Assembly (NCBI RefSeq): GCF_005280295.1
Contig: NZ_CP040020.1
Location: 1,426,001-1,490,000, forward strand
From: Brevibacterium sp. CS2
GTDB taxonomy: Bacteria; Actinomycetota; Actinomycetes; Actinomycetales; Brevibacteriaceae
Length of the DNA stretch: 64,000 bases
Direction: 5' to 3'
The notes beneath the pieces are model-generated. The model saw only the letters and a program-made list of their open reading frames with translations. It ran no database searches and was not told where the DNA came from. Below, one piece after another: positions 34,531 to 44,069 of the stretch; the stretch's first letter is position 1, and every line of letters begins with the position of its first letter. Made by a program: the position numbers and the translations under genes.

Positions 34531-35833
34531 TCAGCCCTCGGAGCCCGGACGGTGCGCGGCGAAGGCGTCGTCGTACACGGCCTGACCGACCTCGCGGAAG
34601 TCGGTCTCGGTGTCGTACCACTCGTCGAAGTCCGCGGTGGAGCCGCCGTCGGTGAAGCCGAGCTCCTCGATCTTTTCGGTCCACTGCTGCTCGGACTCCT
34701 CGACGCGCGAGGTGATGTCGTCGCCGAGGATGCCGGAGGACTGGATCTCCTCCTTCTTCGCGTCGTCGAACTCGGCGATCTCCGTCTGCAGGTCCGCGGG
34801 GAACTCGACGATCTCGCCGCCGGCCGCCTTGGCCTGCTTGATGCCCTCGGCGTTGCCGCCGATCGTCGTCATCATCTGGCCATGGTAGTAGTCGGCGTAG
34901 ACGTCGAACAGGATCTGCTGGTAGGCGAGCGGGAGCTGCTCGAACTTCGAGCCGGCGAGGATCGCGCCGGGGGCGCGGGTGTAGCTCGTCGTCGTCATGT
35001 ACCCGACGTGCGGGGCGACCTCGAAGATGCCGCCCTCGGCCGACGGCACGAGCTGCGCGAGCGTGCAGTCGACGGTGCCGCGCTGGAGGGCCTCGAAGGT
35101 CTCGACGTACTCGATCGACACCGGGGAGGCGCCGAGCGATGCCATGAGATCGTTCTGGGTCTTCGAGGCGATGCGGACCTGCCGGCCCTGCCAGTCGTCC
35201 TTCTCCATGCCCGGGTCGGAGCACACCGAGTAGTAGCCGCCGGAGGCGACGACCGGGGCCAGCGGGTGGAGGCCCTTCGAGGTGTACTCCTCGACGATCT
35301 CCGGGGAGTCCCAGGAGACGTCGGCGGCCACCGCGTTGGCGACCATCTCGCCGGTGAACGGCGAGGGGGAGATGCCGGCGAGCATGTCGCCGAGCGCGTT
35401 GACGGCGGGGAACTCGGTGGGCTGGTAGACCGGCAGCGTGTAGGCGAGATCGATGCGGCCGTCGGCGAGTGCGTCGTGCACCTCGCCGTAGCCGGCGATG
35501 GCCTGGCCCCAGACGACGTCGACGGTGATCTTGCCACCGGACTTCTCCTCGATGGCCTTTGCTAGCTCGGTGCCCGAGGGCGACTGGATGGACGCCTCGG
35601 ACGCGGCCGAGGGCTGGTAGGTGATGGTGACCGGATCGAGCTCGGCGATGGCCGCGTCGATGTCCTCCTGCGAGGCGCCGACTTCGTAGCCGTCGCCGCT
35701 CCCGGCGCCTCCCCGCCCCCCGCCGCCCCCCGGCGCTGCCAGCACAGGCGCTGAGCCCGAGGGTGAGGGCGGATGCCGCGGACAGGACCCCGATGGTGCG
35801 GGTGCGCGTGAAGTGCGAGCGCAGTGTTCTCAT
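34531..35833 (-). pseudogene. DctP paralogue 2, interrupted by a one-base frameshift
   Basis: A TRAP binding lipoprotein split between two frames. The start at 35833 (MRTLRSHFTRTRT) gives a signal with lipobox LGLSAC (Cys30) and a CAGSAGG end; the rest (from GSGDGYEVGASQED to the C-terminus, ending at 34531) continues in another frame. The switch lies in the G-rich tract of the minus strand (about 35703-35736, with several runs of five or six G). Removing one G joins both frames into a protein colinear with paralogue 3, including VTITYQPSAAS, VVWGQAIAG, the Arg in QVRIAS and QRGTVDCTLAQL. It may be a true mutation, reversible slippage or a sequencing error. Confidence 0.75.
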
Positions 35834-35948
35834 GATGACTCCTTGTGTCTCTCGTATGCCTGCCCCGGTGGGGGCCTGCGGATCTGTGGGGTCCGGGCCG
35901 GCGGCTGGGTGGTGCCGGTGCTCGCTGCGGGCCGGTCTCCCGACCCGC

Positions 35949-35980
35949 CGGTGGCGGGGGCCGTCACCGGTCCCCGCCAC
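35949..35980 (-). terminator. Terminator or attenuator after dctP paralogue 3
   Basis: GGTGGCGGGG pairs perfectly with CCCCGCCACC around a 12-nt loop, 20 bases after the stop, possibly limiting read-through to paralogue 2. Confidence 0.65.
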
Positions 35981-35999
35981 CATCGTGCCCTGCTGCCGG

Positions 36000-37298
36000 T
36001 CAGCTCGGACGGTGGTCCATGGCGTTGCCGTTCTCGTAGGAAGCGGTTGCGTAGTCCATGAAGTCCTTGCTGTCGTCGTACCAGTCGTTGAAGTCCTTGG
36101 TCTCGCCCTCGTCGGTGTAGCCGAGCTCCTCGAACTCCTTCGTCCACTGCTCGCCGGCGTCCTGGATGATCGTCTCGATGTTCTCGTCGATCTGCCCGTT
36201 CTCGATCGCCTCATCGGTGAGCTGGGTGGAGTAGTCGCTGATCTCCTCCTGGATGTCGTCGGCGAACGGCGTCACCTCGCCACCGGCATCCTTGGCCTGC
36301 TGGACGGCCGCGGCGTTGCCGCCGATGACCGCCTCCATGCCGCCGGAGGAGGCCAGCGCGTTGCTGTCGAAGATGATCTGCTGGTAGGCCAGCGGCATGT
36401 CCGCGAAGCTCGACCCGGCGAGGTACGCACCCGGTGAACGCGAGAAGCTCGCGGTCGTGGTGTAGCCGAGGTTCGGGGCGACCTCGAAGATGCCGGCTTC
36501 GGCGGACGGCACGAGCTGGCCGAGGGTGCAGTCGACGGTGCCGCGCTGGAGCGCCTCGAAGGTCTCGACGTACTCCATCGACACCGGGGATCCGCCGAGG
36601 TGCTGGACCTGGGCCGACTGCGCGGTCGAGGCGATGCGGGTCTGCAGGCCTTGCCAGTCGTCGGCGGACTCCACCGGCTCGCTGCACACGGTGTAGTAGC
36701 CACCGGACGCCGCGAGCGGGGTGAGGGGCACGAGGCCCTTCTCCTCGTACTGCGACAGGACGTTCTCGTTGCCCCACCCGATCTCGTTGCCGACCGCGTT
36801 CGCGACGAGCTCGCCGAGGTACGGGGAAGCGGAGAGGCCGGCCATCGCGGTGCCGAGGTCGTTGACCGCGGGGAACTCGGTGGGCTGGTAGACCGGGAGG
36901 GTGTACGCGACGTCGAGGCGGCCGTCGGCGAGCGCGTCGTGCACCTCGGCGTAGCCGGCGATCGCCTGGCCCCAGGTGATCTCGACCTCGATCTGGCCGT
37001 TCGAGCGCTCCTCGACGATCTCCTTGAAAACCGTGCCGGCCGGGGCCATCACCGAGTTCTGCGAGGCGGCCGAGGGCTGGAACTTGATGGTGATCGGATC
37101 GAGACCCTCGATCGCGGAGTTGACGTCCTCCTGCGAGGCGCCGTACTCGAAGCCGCTGCCGGCGTCCCCGCCGTCACCGCCTCCGCCGCCCGAGCCGGCG
37201 CTGCCGGCGCACGAGCTCAACGCGAAGGTGAGGCCGGCGGCCATGGCGCAGATGCTCAGCGCGCGGCCCTGGAAGCGGGTCGTGGTGAGTGTTTTCAC
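36000..37298 (-). CDS. TRAP transporter substrate-binding lipoprotein DctP, paralogue 3
   Basis: A 432-residue DctP-family lipoprotein and the intact binding protein nearest the permease genes. GTG 37298 (GGGAG upstream) opens a signal peptide with lipobox FALSSC (Cys30) and a Gly-rich spacer. Mature features are DPITIKFQPSAAS, ITWGQAIAGYAEVHDALAD, YTLPVYQPTEFPAV, the binding Arg in QTRIAS and QRGTVDCTLGQLVPSAE. It should deliver an organic acid to DctQM. The three paralogues share blocks closely, indicating local duplication. It follows dctM after 128 nt. Confidence 0.92.
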   Translation of the reverse strand: MKTLTTTRFQGRALSICAMAAGLTFALSSCAGSAGSGGGGGDGGDAGSGFEYGASQEDVNSAIEGLDPITIKFQPSAASQNSVMAPAGTVFKEIVEERSNGQIEVEITWGQAIAGYAEVHDALADGRLDVAYTLPVYQPTEFPAVNDLGTAMAGLSASPYLGELVANAVGNEIGWGNENVLSQYEEKGLVPLTPLAASGGYYTVCSEPVESADDWQGLQTRIASTAQSAQVQHLGGSPVSMEYVETFEALQRGTVDCTLGQLVPSAEAGIFEVAPNLGYTTTASFSRSPGAYLAGSSFADMPLAYQQIIFDSNALASSGGMEAVIGGNAAAVQQAKDAGGEVTPFADDIQEEISDYSTQLTDEAIENGQIDENIETIIQDAGEQWTKEFEELGYTDEGETKDFNDWYDDSKDFMDYATASYENGNAMDHRPS

Positions 37299-37426
37299 TG
37301 TGTCTCCCTTTTTCTGTCGTTCCTCGTTGAACGATTGTGGTGCGATCCGCTCCGCCGCACCGGACTGCGGTGCGGTGCGGACCGGGCCGGCGGCGGTGCC
37401 GTGATTCCGGCGGTGCGGTTCTGCGG

Positions 37427-38947
37427 CTACTGGGTGGCTGTGCCGCCGCTGGTCCTCTCGAGGAGGGCGGGCAGCCATTCGGTCATCTGCGGCACCGCGA
37501 TCATGATGGCGAGGAACAGGATCGCGACGGGCAGGAACCAGGACAGGGACACGAACACGTCCTTGAGCGTGACGTTCTGTCCGAGGTTGACCTCCGGGCT
37601 CTTGCAGATGTTGTGGACGATGTAGGACAGCAGGCCGACCGGCGGGGTGATCATGCCGAGCTCGCCGAGGAGGACGACGAACACGCCGAACCAGAGCGGG
37701 CTGACTTCCATCGCCTCGAGCGTGGGCAGGAGGATCGGGATGGTCAGCAGCATCATCGACAGGGTGTCGAAGAACATGCCCATGACGATGTAGAGGACCA
37801 CGAGGACGAGCAGGAAGCCGATCCGGTTGAGCCCGAAGCCGAGGATGAAGTCCGTCATCATCGGGGCCAGGCCGGTGATCGCGAGGAGCTTGGTGAGCAT
37901 CTCCGCGCCGATGATGATGAAGAAGATCGCTGCGGTCGCGCTCACCGTGGAGAACGCGGCGTGGGTGACCTTCTGGAAGGGCTTGTCCTTGCGGGTGTAC
38001 CACAGGGTGAGCAGCAGCGCGGTGAAGGCGGCGGCCGCACCGGCCTCGGTCGGGGTGAAGATGCCGGAGAACATGCCGCCGAACAGCACGGCCATGATGA
38101 CCGGGAAGCCCCAGACCTCGCCGAGCGAACGGAAGCGATCGCCCCAGGTGACCTTCTCCCGCGTGCCGGTGGCATCCGGTCCGCGGCCCACGAGCTTGGG
38201 GGCGACGAGGCCGAGGATGAGGATGAAGAGCGCGAAGGTCAGCGCGATGAGGATGCCGGGGACGGCGCCGGCGACGAGCTGCGGGCCGACGGGCACGCTG
38301 GCGATGCCGGCGTAGATGACGAGGAGGATCGACGGCGGGATGAGGTTGCCGGGCAGGCCGGCGACGATCACGGTGCCGACGGCCACGCGCTTGTCGTAGC
38401 CGGCGCGCAGCATCTCCGGGATGCCGGCCCGGCCCAGGGCGTAGGTCATGCCGATCGTCGAACCGGAGACCGAGGACAGGCCCGCACCGGCGGCGGTGGT
38501 GCCGATGCCGATGCCGCCGGGCAGCCAGGAGAACCAGCGGTCGGTGGCGCGGTAGATCCGGGTCGTCATGCCCGACTGCGTGAGCAGCATGCCCATGAAG
38601 ATGAACATCGGGAGCACCGAGTACGACCACTTCGAGACCCCGTGGAAGGGTGCGGTGGAGAGGATGTTGATCGTGGCCGGGATGCCCGACAGCGCGTAGA
38701 CGCCGATCAGGCTCGGCACCGCCAGGGCGATCGCGACGGGGACGCTGAGGAACATCAGGACGATCATCATCGCGATGCACCACATGCCGGCGACAGCGCC
38801 GGACGGGCTGGTGAACACGCCCACGAGGCAGACCGCGACGAGGGCGAAGCCGACGATGAGCGAGACCGGCCCGGGCTTCTTGCGGCGGGAGTCCGAGGGC
38901 AGGACGCTGGGGATCGTCCCCAGATTGGTGTCAGTGGTGTGAGACAT
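37427..38947 (-). CDS. TRAP transporter large permease DctM
   Basis: A 506-residue membrane protein with about twelve to thirteen spans, the ion-coupled transport subunit of TRAP systems. Family marks include LFLSVPVAIALAVPSLIG-like start (VPVAIALAVPS), PMFIFMGMLL, the GGIGIGTTAAGAGLSSVSGSTI block, AGLPGNLIPPSI, and GMFFDTLSMMLLTIPILLP with LGMITPPVGL near the C-terminus. A charged cytoplasmic tail precedes the first span. It follows dctQ after 27 nt. Together with DctQ and the DctP proteins it forms a sodium-driven carboxylate importer. Confidence 0.95.
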   Translation of the reverse strand: MSHTTDTNLGTIPSVLPSDSRRKKPGPVSLIVGFALVAVCLVGVFTSPSGAVAGMWCIAMMIVLMFLSVPVAIALAVPSLIGVYALSGIPATINILSTAPFHGVSKWSYSVLPMFIFMGMLLTQSGMTTRIYRATDRWFSWLPGGIGIGTTAAGAGLSSVSGSTIGMTYALGRAGIPEMLRAGYDKRVAVGTVIVAGLPGNLIPPSILLVIYAGIASVPVGPQLVAGAVPGILIALTFALFILILGLVAPKLVGRGPDATGTREKVTWGDRFRSLGEVWGFPVIMAVLFGGMFSGIFTPTEAGAAAAFTALLLTLWYTRKDKPFQKVTHAAFSTVSATAAIFFIIIGAEMLTKLLAITGLAPMMTDFILGFGLNRIGFLLVLVVLYIVMGMFFDTLSMMLLTIPILLPTLEAMEVSPLWFGVFVVLLGELGMITPPVGLLSYIVHNICKSPEVNLGQNVTLKDVFVSLSWFLPVAILFLAIMIAVPQMTEWLPALLERTSGGTATQ

Positions 38948-38974
38948 ATGCAGTAATCCTGTCTGGGGGCCGCG

Positions 38975-39511
38975 TCAGATGACGGTTTCTTCGATGTCGT
39001 GCTCCGCATGCTCACCGGTCAGGAGGTCGATCTCCGGGTCGCCGGTGCGCAGCGTGACGATGATGTCGACGATGAACAGGATCGCGAGGACGACGAACAC
39101 GAGCGGGACGAGGAAGTACACCGGCCAGGTGATGATGTCGGTGACGCCAGCGGTGGAGCCCATCTCCATGTTCTCCAGCGCCTCCTCGAAGCCGAACCAC
39201 GCGAACCCGATGCTCACGAGCGCGGAGAGCGCGAAGGCGAAGACCTTGAAGAACGCAGCGGTGCCGTGGCTCATCCGCTCGATGACGAGGGAGACGGTGA
39301 TGTGCTCCTTCTGCAGCTGGGCGGCCGGGATGCCGAGCAGCGCGATCATCGGCAGGTACCAGTAGGCCACGATTTCGTTCGTGCCGTAGATCGGGGAGTT
39401 GAAGAAGTAGCGGAGGAGAGCGTGCGCCACGACGTGCAGCATCATCACGATGAGCGCGATCGCGGTGAGGACGGAGAGGATCTTGTCCACGCCCTGGTTG
39501 AATTTCAACAT
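38975..39511 (-). CDS. TRAP transporter small permease DctQ
   Basis: A 178-residue membrane protein with four spans (about 13-32, 48-66, 88-108, 130-150), the DctQ pattern, with RYFFNSPIYGTNEIV and LQKEHITVSLVIERM between spans. The start at 39511 (MLKFNQGVDKIL) is chosen over an upstream one because AAGGTGA precedes it and it begins at the conserved region. It is the first gene of the TRAP locus, directly after a candidate promoter. Confidence 0.93.
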   Translation of the reverse strand: MLKFNQGVDKILSVLTAIALIVMMLHVVAHALLRYFFNSPIYGTNEIVAYWYLPMIALLGIPAAQLQKEHITVSLVIERMSHGTAAFFKVFAFALSALVSIGFAWFGFEEALENMEMGSTAGVTDIITWPVYFLVPLVFVVLAILFIVDIIVTLRTGDPEIDLLTGEHAEHDIEETVI

Positions 39512-39587
39512 CGGAGTCACCTTTGTCTTCGACGGTCGGCCTGTGCGGCCAATGTGAGTTACGGCACGGTGCCGACTCGCTTGGATC

Positions 39588-39616
39588 AACTTAACGATTG
39601 CTCATTAGAATTACAA
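39588..39616 (-). promoter_or_regulatory. Candidate promoter of the TRAP operon
   Basis: On the minus strand TTGTAA (39616-39611) and TAAGTT (39593-39588) are exactly 17 nt apart. The spacer reads AATGAGCAATCGTTA-like sequence with dyad character, a possible repressor site. The start lies about 70 nt before dctQ. Confidence 0.5.
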
Positions 39617-39675
39617 GACGGCCGGGTCGAGAAACTGAAACCGTTATCAAGTTTCTCCCGGGCCGCGGTCTCGAG

Positions 39676-39744
39676 CCTGCTGCTGGGCGGGATCCGACCC
39701 TGCCGCTGGGCGGGTCCCGGCCCTGCCGCTGGGCGGGTTCCGGG
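39676..39744. repeat. Three tandem 23-bp repeats
   Basis: Units at 39676, 39699 and 39722 share CCTGCCGCTGGGCGGG with small differences. They lie between the TRAP promoter and the acyl-CoA dehydrogenase terminator; role unknown. Confidence 0.75.
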
Positions 39745-39753
39745 GATGCCGAA

Positions 39754-39802
39754 GGGCCGCACCGCGTCCGCCCCCTCGCGGGGGAGCGGACGCCGTGCGG
39801 CC
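39754..39802 (-). terminator. Terminator after acyl-CoA dehydrogenase
   Basis: GGGCCGCACCGCGTCCGC pairs with GCGGACGCCGTGCGGCCC (one mismatch) around a GC-rich loop, 24 bases past the stop. Confidence 0.85.
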
Positions 39803-39825
39803 CCTCGTCGGATGGCGGGAAGCGC

Positions 39826-40995
<1,170 letters not shown>

Positions 40996-41035
40996 CGCAC
41001 TCTCCTGGTTCTCGGTCGGCTGCCGGCGGGGCTGT

Positions 41036-42178
41036 TCAGAGCAGCTCGAGGATGGTGGCGTTGGCCTGGCCGCCGCCCTCGCACATCGTCTGCAGGCCGT
41101 ATTTGATGTCGTTGTTGACCATGGTGTGGACCATGGTCGTCATGAGACGGGCACCGGAGCCGCCGAGCGGGTGGCCCATGGCGATCGCGCCGCCGTGCGG
41201 GTTGAGCTTCTCCGGGTCCGCGCCGAGGTCCTTGAGCCAGGCGAGCGGGACCGAGGCGAAGGCCTCGTTGACCTCGAAGGTGCCGATGTCGGAGATCGAC
41301 AGGCCGGACTTCGCGAGCGCCTTCTGGGTGGCCGGGATCGGGGCGGTGAGCATGATCACCGGGTCGGAGCCGGCGAGCACCGCGGTGTGGACGCGCACGA
41401 GCGGCTTGAGGCCGAGCTCCTTGGCGCGCTCCGAGCTCATGATGAGCAGGGCGGCGGTGCCGTCGGAGATCTGCGAGGCGTTGCCGGCGGTGACGACGCC
41501 GTCCTCCTTGAACACCGTGCTCAGCTTGCCGAGCTTCTCGAGGGTGCCGCCGCGGCGGATGCCCTCGTCGGCGGTGATGAGGCCGTGCTCGGTCTCGACC
41601 GGGACGATCTGGGACTCGAAGGCGCCGGAGTCGGTGGCGGCGGCGGCGCGCTCGTGGGAGAGCAGCGCGAAGCTGTCCATCGCCTCGCGGTCGAAGCCCC
41701 AGCGCTCGGCGATCATCTCCGCGCCCACGCCCTGGTTGGGCTTGGTGTTGTCGTAGCGGGCCATGAACTTCTCGCCGTAGGGGTTCTTGCCCTGCGAGGA
41801 GGAGCCCATGGGGTTGCGGGACATCGACTCGACGCCGCCGGCGACGACGATGTCGTACTGGCCGGCGATGACGCCGGCGGCGGCGAAGTGGACGGCCTGC
41901 TGGGAGGAGCCGCACTGGCGGTCGACGGTGACGCCGGTGACGGTCTCGGGGAAGCCGGCGGACAGGGCGGCGGTGCGCGCGATGTCACCGGTCTGCTCGC
42001 CGGCCTGGGTGACGCAGCCCCAGACGACGTCGTCGATGAGCTCGGGGTCGACGCCCGAGGTCCGCGCGAGATCCTCGAGGACGAGGGCGGAGAGGTCGGC
42101 GGGGTGGATGCCGGAGAGCACACCCTCGCGCTTTCCGGTCGGGGTGCGGCGGGCTGCGACGATCACTGCATCGGTCAT
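41036..42178 (-). CDS. Acetyl-CoA C-acyltransferase (thiolase)
   Basis: A 380-residue thiolase that splits 3-ketoacyl-CoA into acetyl-CoA and a shortened acyl-CoA. The nucleophile sits in DRQCGSSQQAVHFAA (Cys about 87), and the two C-terminal His/Cys-region motifs are GGAIAMGHPLGGSGAR and CEGGGQANATILE. The active Cys of the last motif is in MCEGGG. FEVNEAFASVPLAW is also standard. GAGGAG precedes the ATG. It heads a leftward operon with acyl-CoA dehydrogenase and is divergent from an SDR gene; a palindrome between them may bind the adjacent TetR protein. Confidence 0.94.
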   Translation of the reverse strand: MTDAVIVAARRTPTGKREGVLSGIHPADLSALVLEDLARTSGVDPELIDDVVWGCVTQAGEQTGDIARTAALSAGFPETVTGVTVDRQCGSSQQAVHFAAAGVIAGQYDIVVAGGVESMSRNPMGSSSQGKNPYGEKFMARYDNTKPNQGVGAEMIAERWGFDREAMDSFALLSHERAAAATDSGAFESQIVPVETEHGLITADEGIRRGGTLEKLGKLSTVFKEDGVVTAGNASQISDGTAALLIMSSERAKELGLKPLVRVHTAVLAGSDPVIMLTAPIPATQKALAKSGLSISDIGTFEVNEAFASVPLAWLKDLGADPEKLNPHGGAIAMGHPLGGSGARLMTTMVHTMVNNDIKYGLQTMCEGGGQANATILELL

Positions 42179-42354
42179 GGGAACTCCTCTGTTCGTGTGG
42201 GATGCGGTTCTGCTCGGGTGTTCGGGGGCGGTTCGGACGGCGGCCGGGGTGCCCGAGGCGGAGCGGCGGAGGGCGCGGAGCCGGGGCCGGTCCGATCCGC
42301 GCAGGCGGTCGGCGTTGACTTATCGCGCGTTCAGCTTCACATACGAGCCAAAAA

Positions 42355-42370
42355 CAGTCAATATGGACTG
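42355..42370. promoter_or_regulatory. Palindrome CAGTC-N6-GACTG between thiolase and SDR
   Basis: CAGTCAATATGGACTG is an inverted repeat centred in the 244-nt divergent intergenic region, near a TTGACT (42316) that could be a -35 for the rightward gene. A TetR gene lies downstream of that gene, so autoregulation is plausible. Binding is inferred. Confidence 0.4.
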
Positions 42371-42422
42371 GTAAGCAATCCGACTGCGCACACACGCGTT
42401 CATTCGATGAGGAGTCAACGAC

Positions 42423-43175
42423 ATGCAGATCAAGGACCAGGTGGCATTCGTCACCGGCGGAGCCTCGGGCCTCGGGCTCGCCACCGTCAAGCGGATCATC
42501 GCCCAGGGCGGCAAGGCCGTCGTGTTCGACCTCAAGGGCGAGGAAGCCGTGGCGGAGTTCGGCGACAGCGCGATCTTCGTCGCCGGCGACGTCACGAACG
42601 AGGAGCAGGTGGCCGCGGCCATCGAGCGCACCTCCGAGCTCGGCGACCTCCGCATGGTGGTCAACTGCGCCGGGATCGGCAACGCGATCCGCGTGTCCGG
42701 CAAGAAGGGTCCGTTCCCGCTCGATGCCTTCAACAAGGTCATCCAGGTCAACCTCGTGGGCACGTTCAACGTCATCCGCCTCGCGGCCGCCCACATGCAG
42801 AAGATCGAGCCGCTCGGCGAGGAGCGCGGCGTCATCGTCAACACCGCCTCGGCCGCGGCCTTCGACGGGCAGATCGGCCAGGCGGCGTACTCCGCGTCCA
42901 AGGCGGGTGTGGCCGGCATGACCCTGCCGATCGCGCGCGACCTCGCGTCCTCGCTCATCCGCGTCGTCACCATCGCCCCGGGCATCTTCAAGACCCCGAT
43001 GATGCTCGGCGCCTCGGAGGAGACGCTCAAGTCGCTCGGCCAGCAGGTGCCGCACCCCTCGCGGCTCGGCGAGCCCGACGAGTACGGTGCGCTCGCGCAG
43101 CACATCATCGAGAACCCCATGCTCAACGGCGAGACGATCCGGCTCGACGGCTCGATCCGGATGGCGCCGCGCTGA
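42423..43175 (+). CDS. SDR 3-hydroxyacyl-CoA dehydrogenase (HSD10-like)
   Basis: A 250-residue short-chain dehydrogenase of the type II 3-hydroxyacyl-CoA (HSD10) kind. It has the cofactor loop [18 protein letters not shown], the catalytic Ser in [10 protein letters not shown] and YSASK with Tyr/Lys (about 161/165), then [13 protein letters not shown] and a C-terminal [13 protein letters not shown]. It would oxidise 3-hydroxyacyl-CoA with NAD, fitting the divergent thiolase and dehydrogenase. GAGGAG precedes the ATG. The TetR gene follows 23 nt later. Confidence 0.93.
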   Translation: MQIKDQVAFVTGGASGLGLATVKRIIAQGGKAVVFDLKGEEAVAEFGDSAIFVAGDVTNEEQVAAAIERTSELGDLRMVVNCAGIGNAIRVSGKKGPFPLDAFNKVIQVNLVGTFNVIRLAAAHMQKIEPLGEERGVIVNTASAAAFDGQIGQAAYSASKAGVAGMTLPIARDLASSLIRVVTIAPGIFKTPMMLGASEETLKSLGQQVPHPSRLGEPDEYGALAQHIIENPMLNGETIRLDGSIRMAPR

Positions 43176-43198
43176 GAATCCAACAGGCTGACGGACCG

Positions 43199-43867
43199 GT
43201 GACGGGCGAGCGGATGCCGCAGGGCGCCTCGGGAGCGGATCCCGGGGCGCTCCGCGGCGACCCCGCCGGCGGCCAGGAGCGCGGGCGGCTGGCGCGGGAG
43301 GAGATCCTGTCCGCGGCGATCGCCTGCCTGCTCGAGGACGGGTACGCGGCGACGACGACCATGCGCGTGCAGATGCGCGCCGGGGTGTCGCGCGGCAAGC
43401 TGCTCCACCACTTCCCGTCGAAGCGGGCGCTCATCACCGCCTCGATCCGTCGGCTCGCCGCCGACCGGCTCGACACGAGCGCCGCGGACTACTCGACCGC
43501 CCCGCCGGAGACCGAGGTGCCCGCGCGCGTGCGCTGGGCGATCGGCACGATCTGGCTCACCTTCTTCCACCCGAACTTCTGGGCCGCGCTCGAGACCTGG
43601 ATCGCCGCGCGCACCGACCCCGACCTCGCACGTGAGCTCGTCGACCACGAGAAGCAGGTGCTCCTGCGGGTGCGGGAGAACACGCATCGGATCTTCGGCG
43701 CCACGATCTGCGCCGACCCCGCGTTCCCCGCGATGCTCGACGTCGTGTTCACGAGCATGCGCGGGATGGCCCTGACCTACACCTTCTCCGGCCGGAATCC
43801 CGACACCGAGCCGATGATCGACACCTGGGTGCGCACCGCGCTCGCGCTCCTCGGGACCGAGGACTGA
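43199..43867 (+). CDS. TetR/AcrR-family transcriptional regulator
   Basis: A 222-residue regulator. After a flexible N-terminus the helix-turn-helix reads REEILSAAIACLLEDGYAATTTMRVQMRAGVSRGKLLHHFPSK in pieces: AAIACLLEDGYAATT, then AGVSRGKLLHHFPSK as turn and recognition helix (about 45-65). The C-terminal ligand domain contains VRWAIGTIWLTFFHPNFW and YTFSGRNPDTEP. GTG 43199 is taken as start; ATG 43214 is also possible. It lies downstream of the SDR and probably controls the divergent thiolase/SDR transcripts in response to an acyl-CoA or acid. Confidence 0.9.
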   Translation: MTGERMPQGASGADPGALRGDPAGGQERGRLAREEILSAAIACLLEDGYAATTTMRVQMRAGVSRGKLLHHFPSKRALITASIRRLAADRLDTSAADYSTAPPETEVPARVRWAIGTIWLTFFHPNFWAALETWIAARTDPDLARELVDHEKQVLLRVRENTHRIFGATICADPAFPAMLDVVFTSMRGMALTYTFSGRNPDTEPMIDTWVRTALALLGTED

Positions 43868-44069
43868 GATCGTGGTGCCGCCCGCGGATCGCCCCGCCGC
43901 TGACGCCGGGGACGGCAGCGGCTCCGGCGCGGGCACTGCCGCCGTGCGTGGTCGGGGTGCAATCGGGTCCGCGCTCGACGGCTTCCCAGCGGTCGGCGCC
44001 TCGGCCCCGGCCGGTATGCCTGACCCGCCCACCTGAATCCCCCATCCACCCACCCTCAGAGGAGCATCA

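Noticed and set aside
36000..38783. Long frame that seems to fuse the DctM region to DctP paralogue 3
   Set aside because: Only the part from GTG 37298 is coding; upstream it is an alternate-frame reading of dctM on the same strand.
37337..38956. 539-aa plus-strand frame opposite dctM
   Set aside because: Translation is Glu/Asp/Gly/Arg-rich without motifs, as expected opposite a membrane protein gene in GC-rich DNA.
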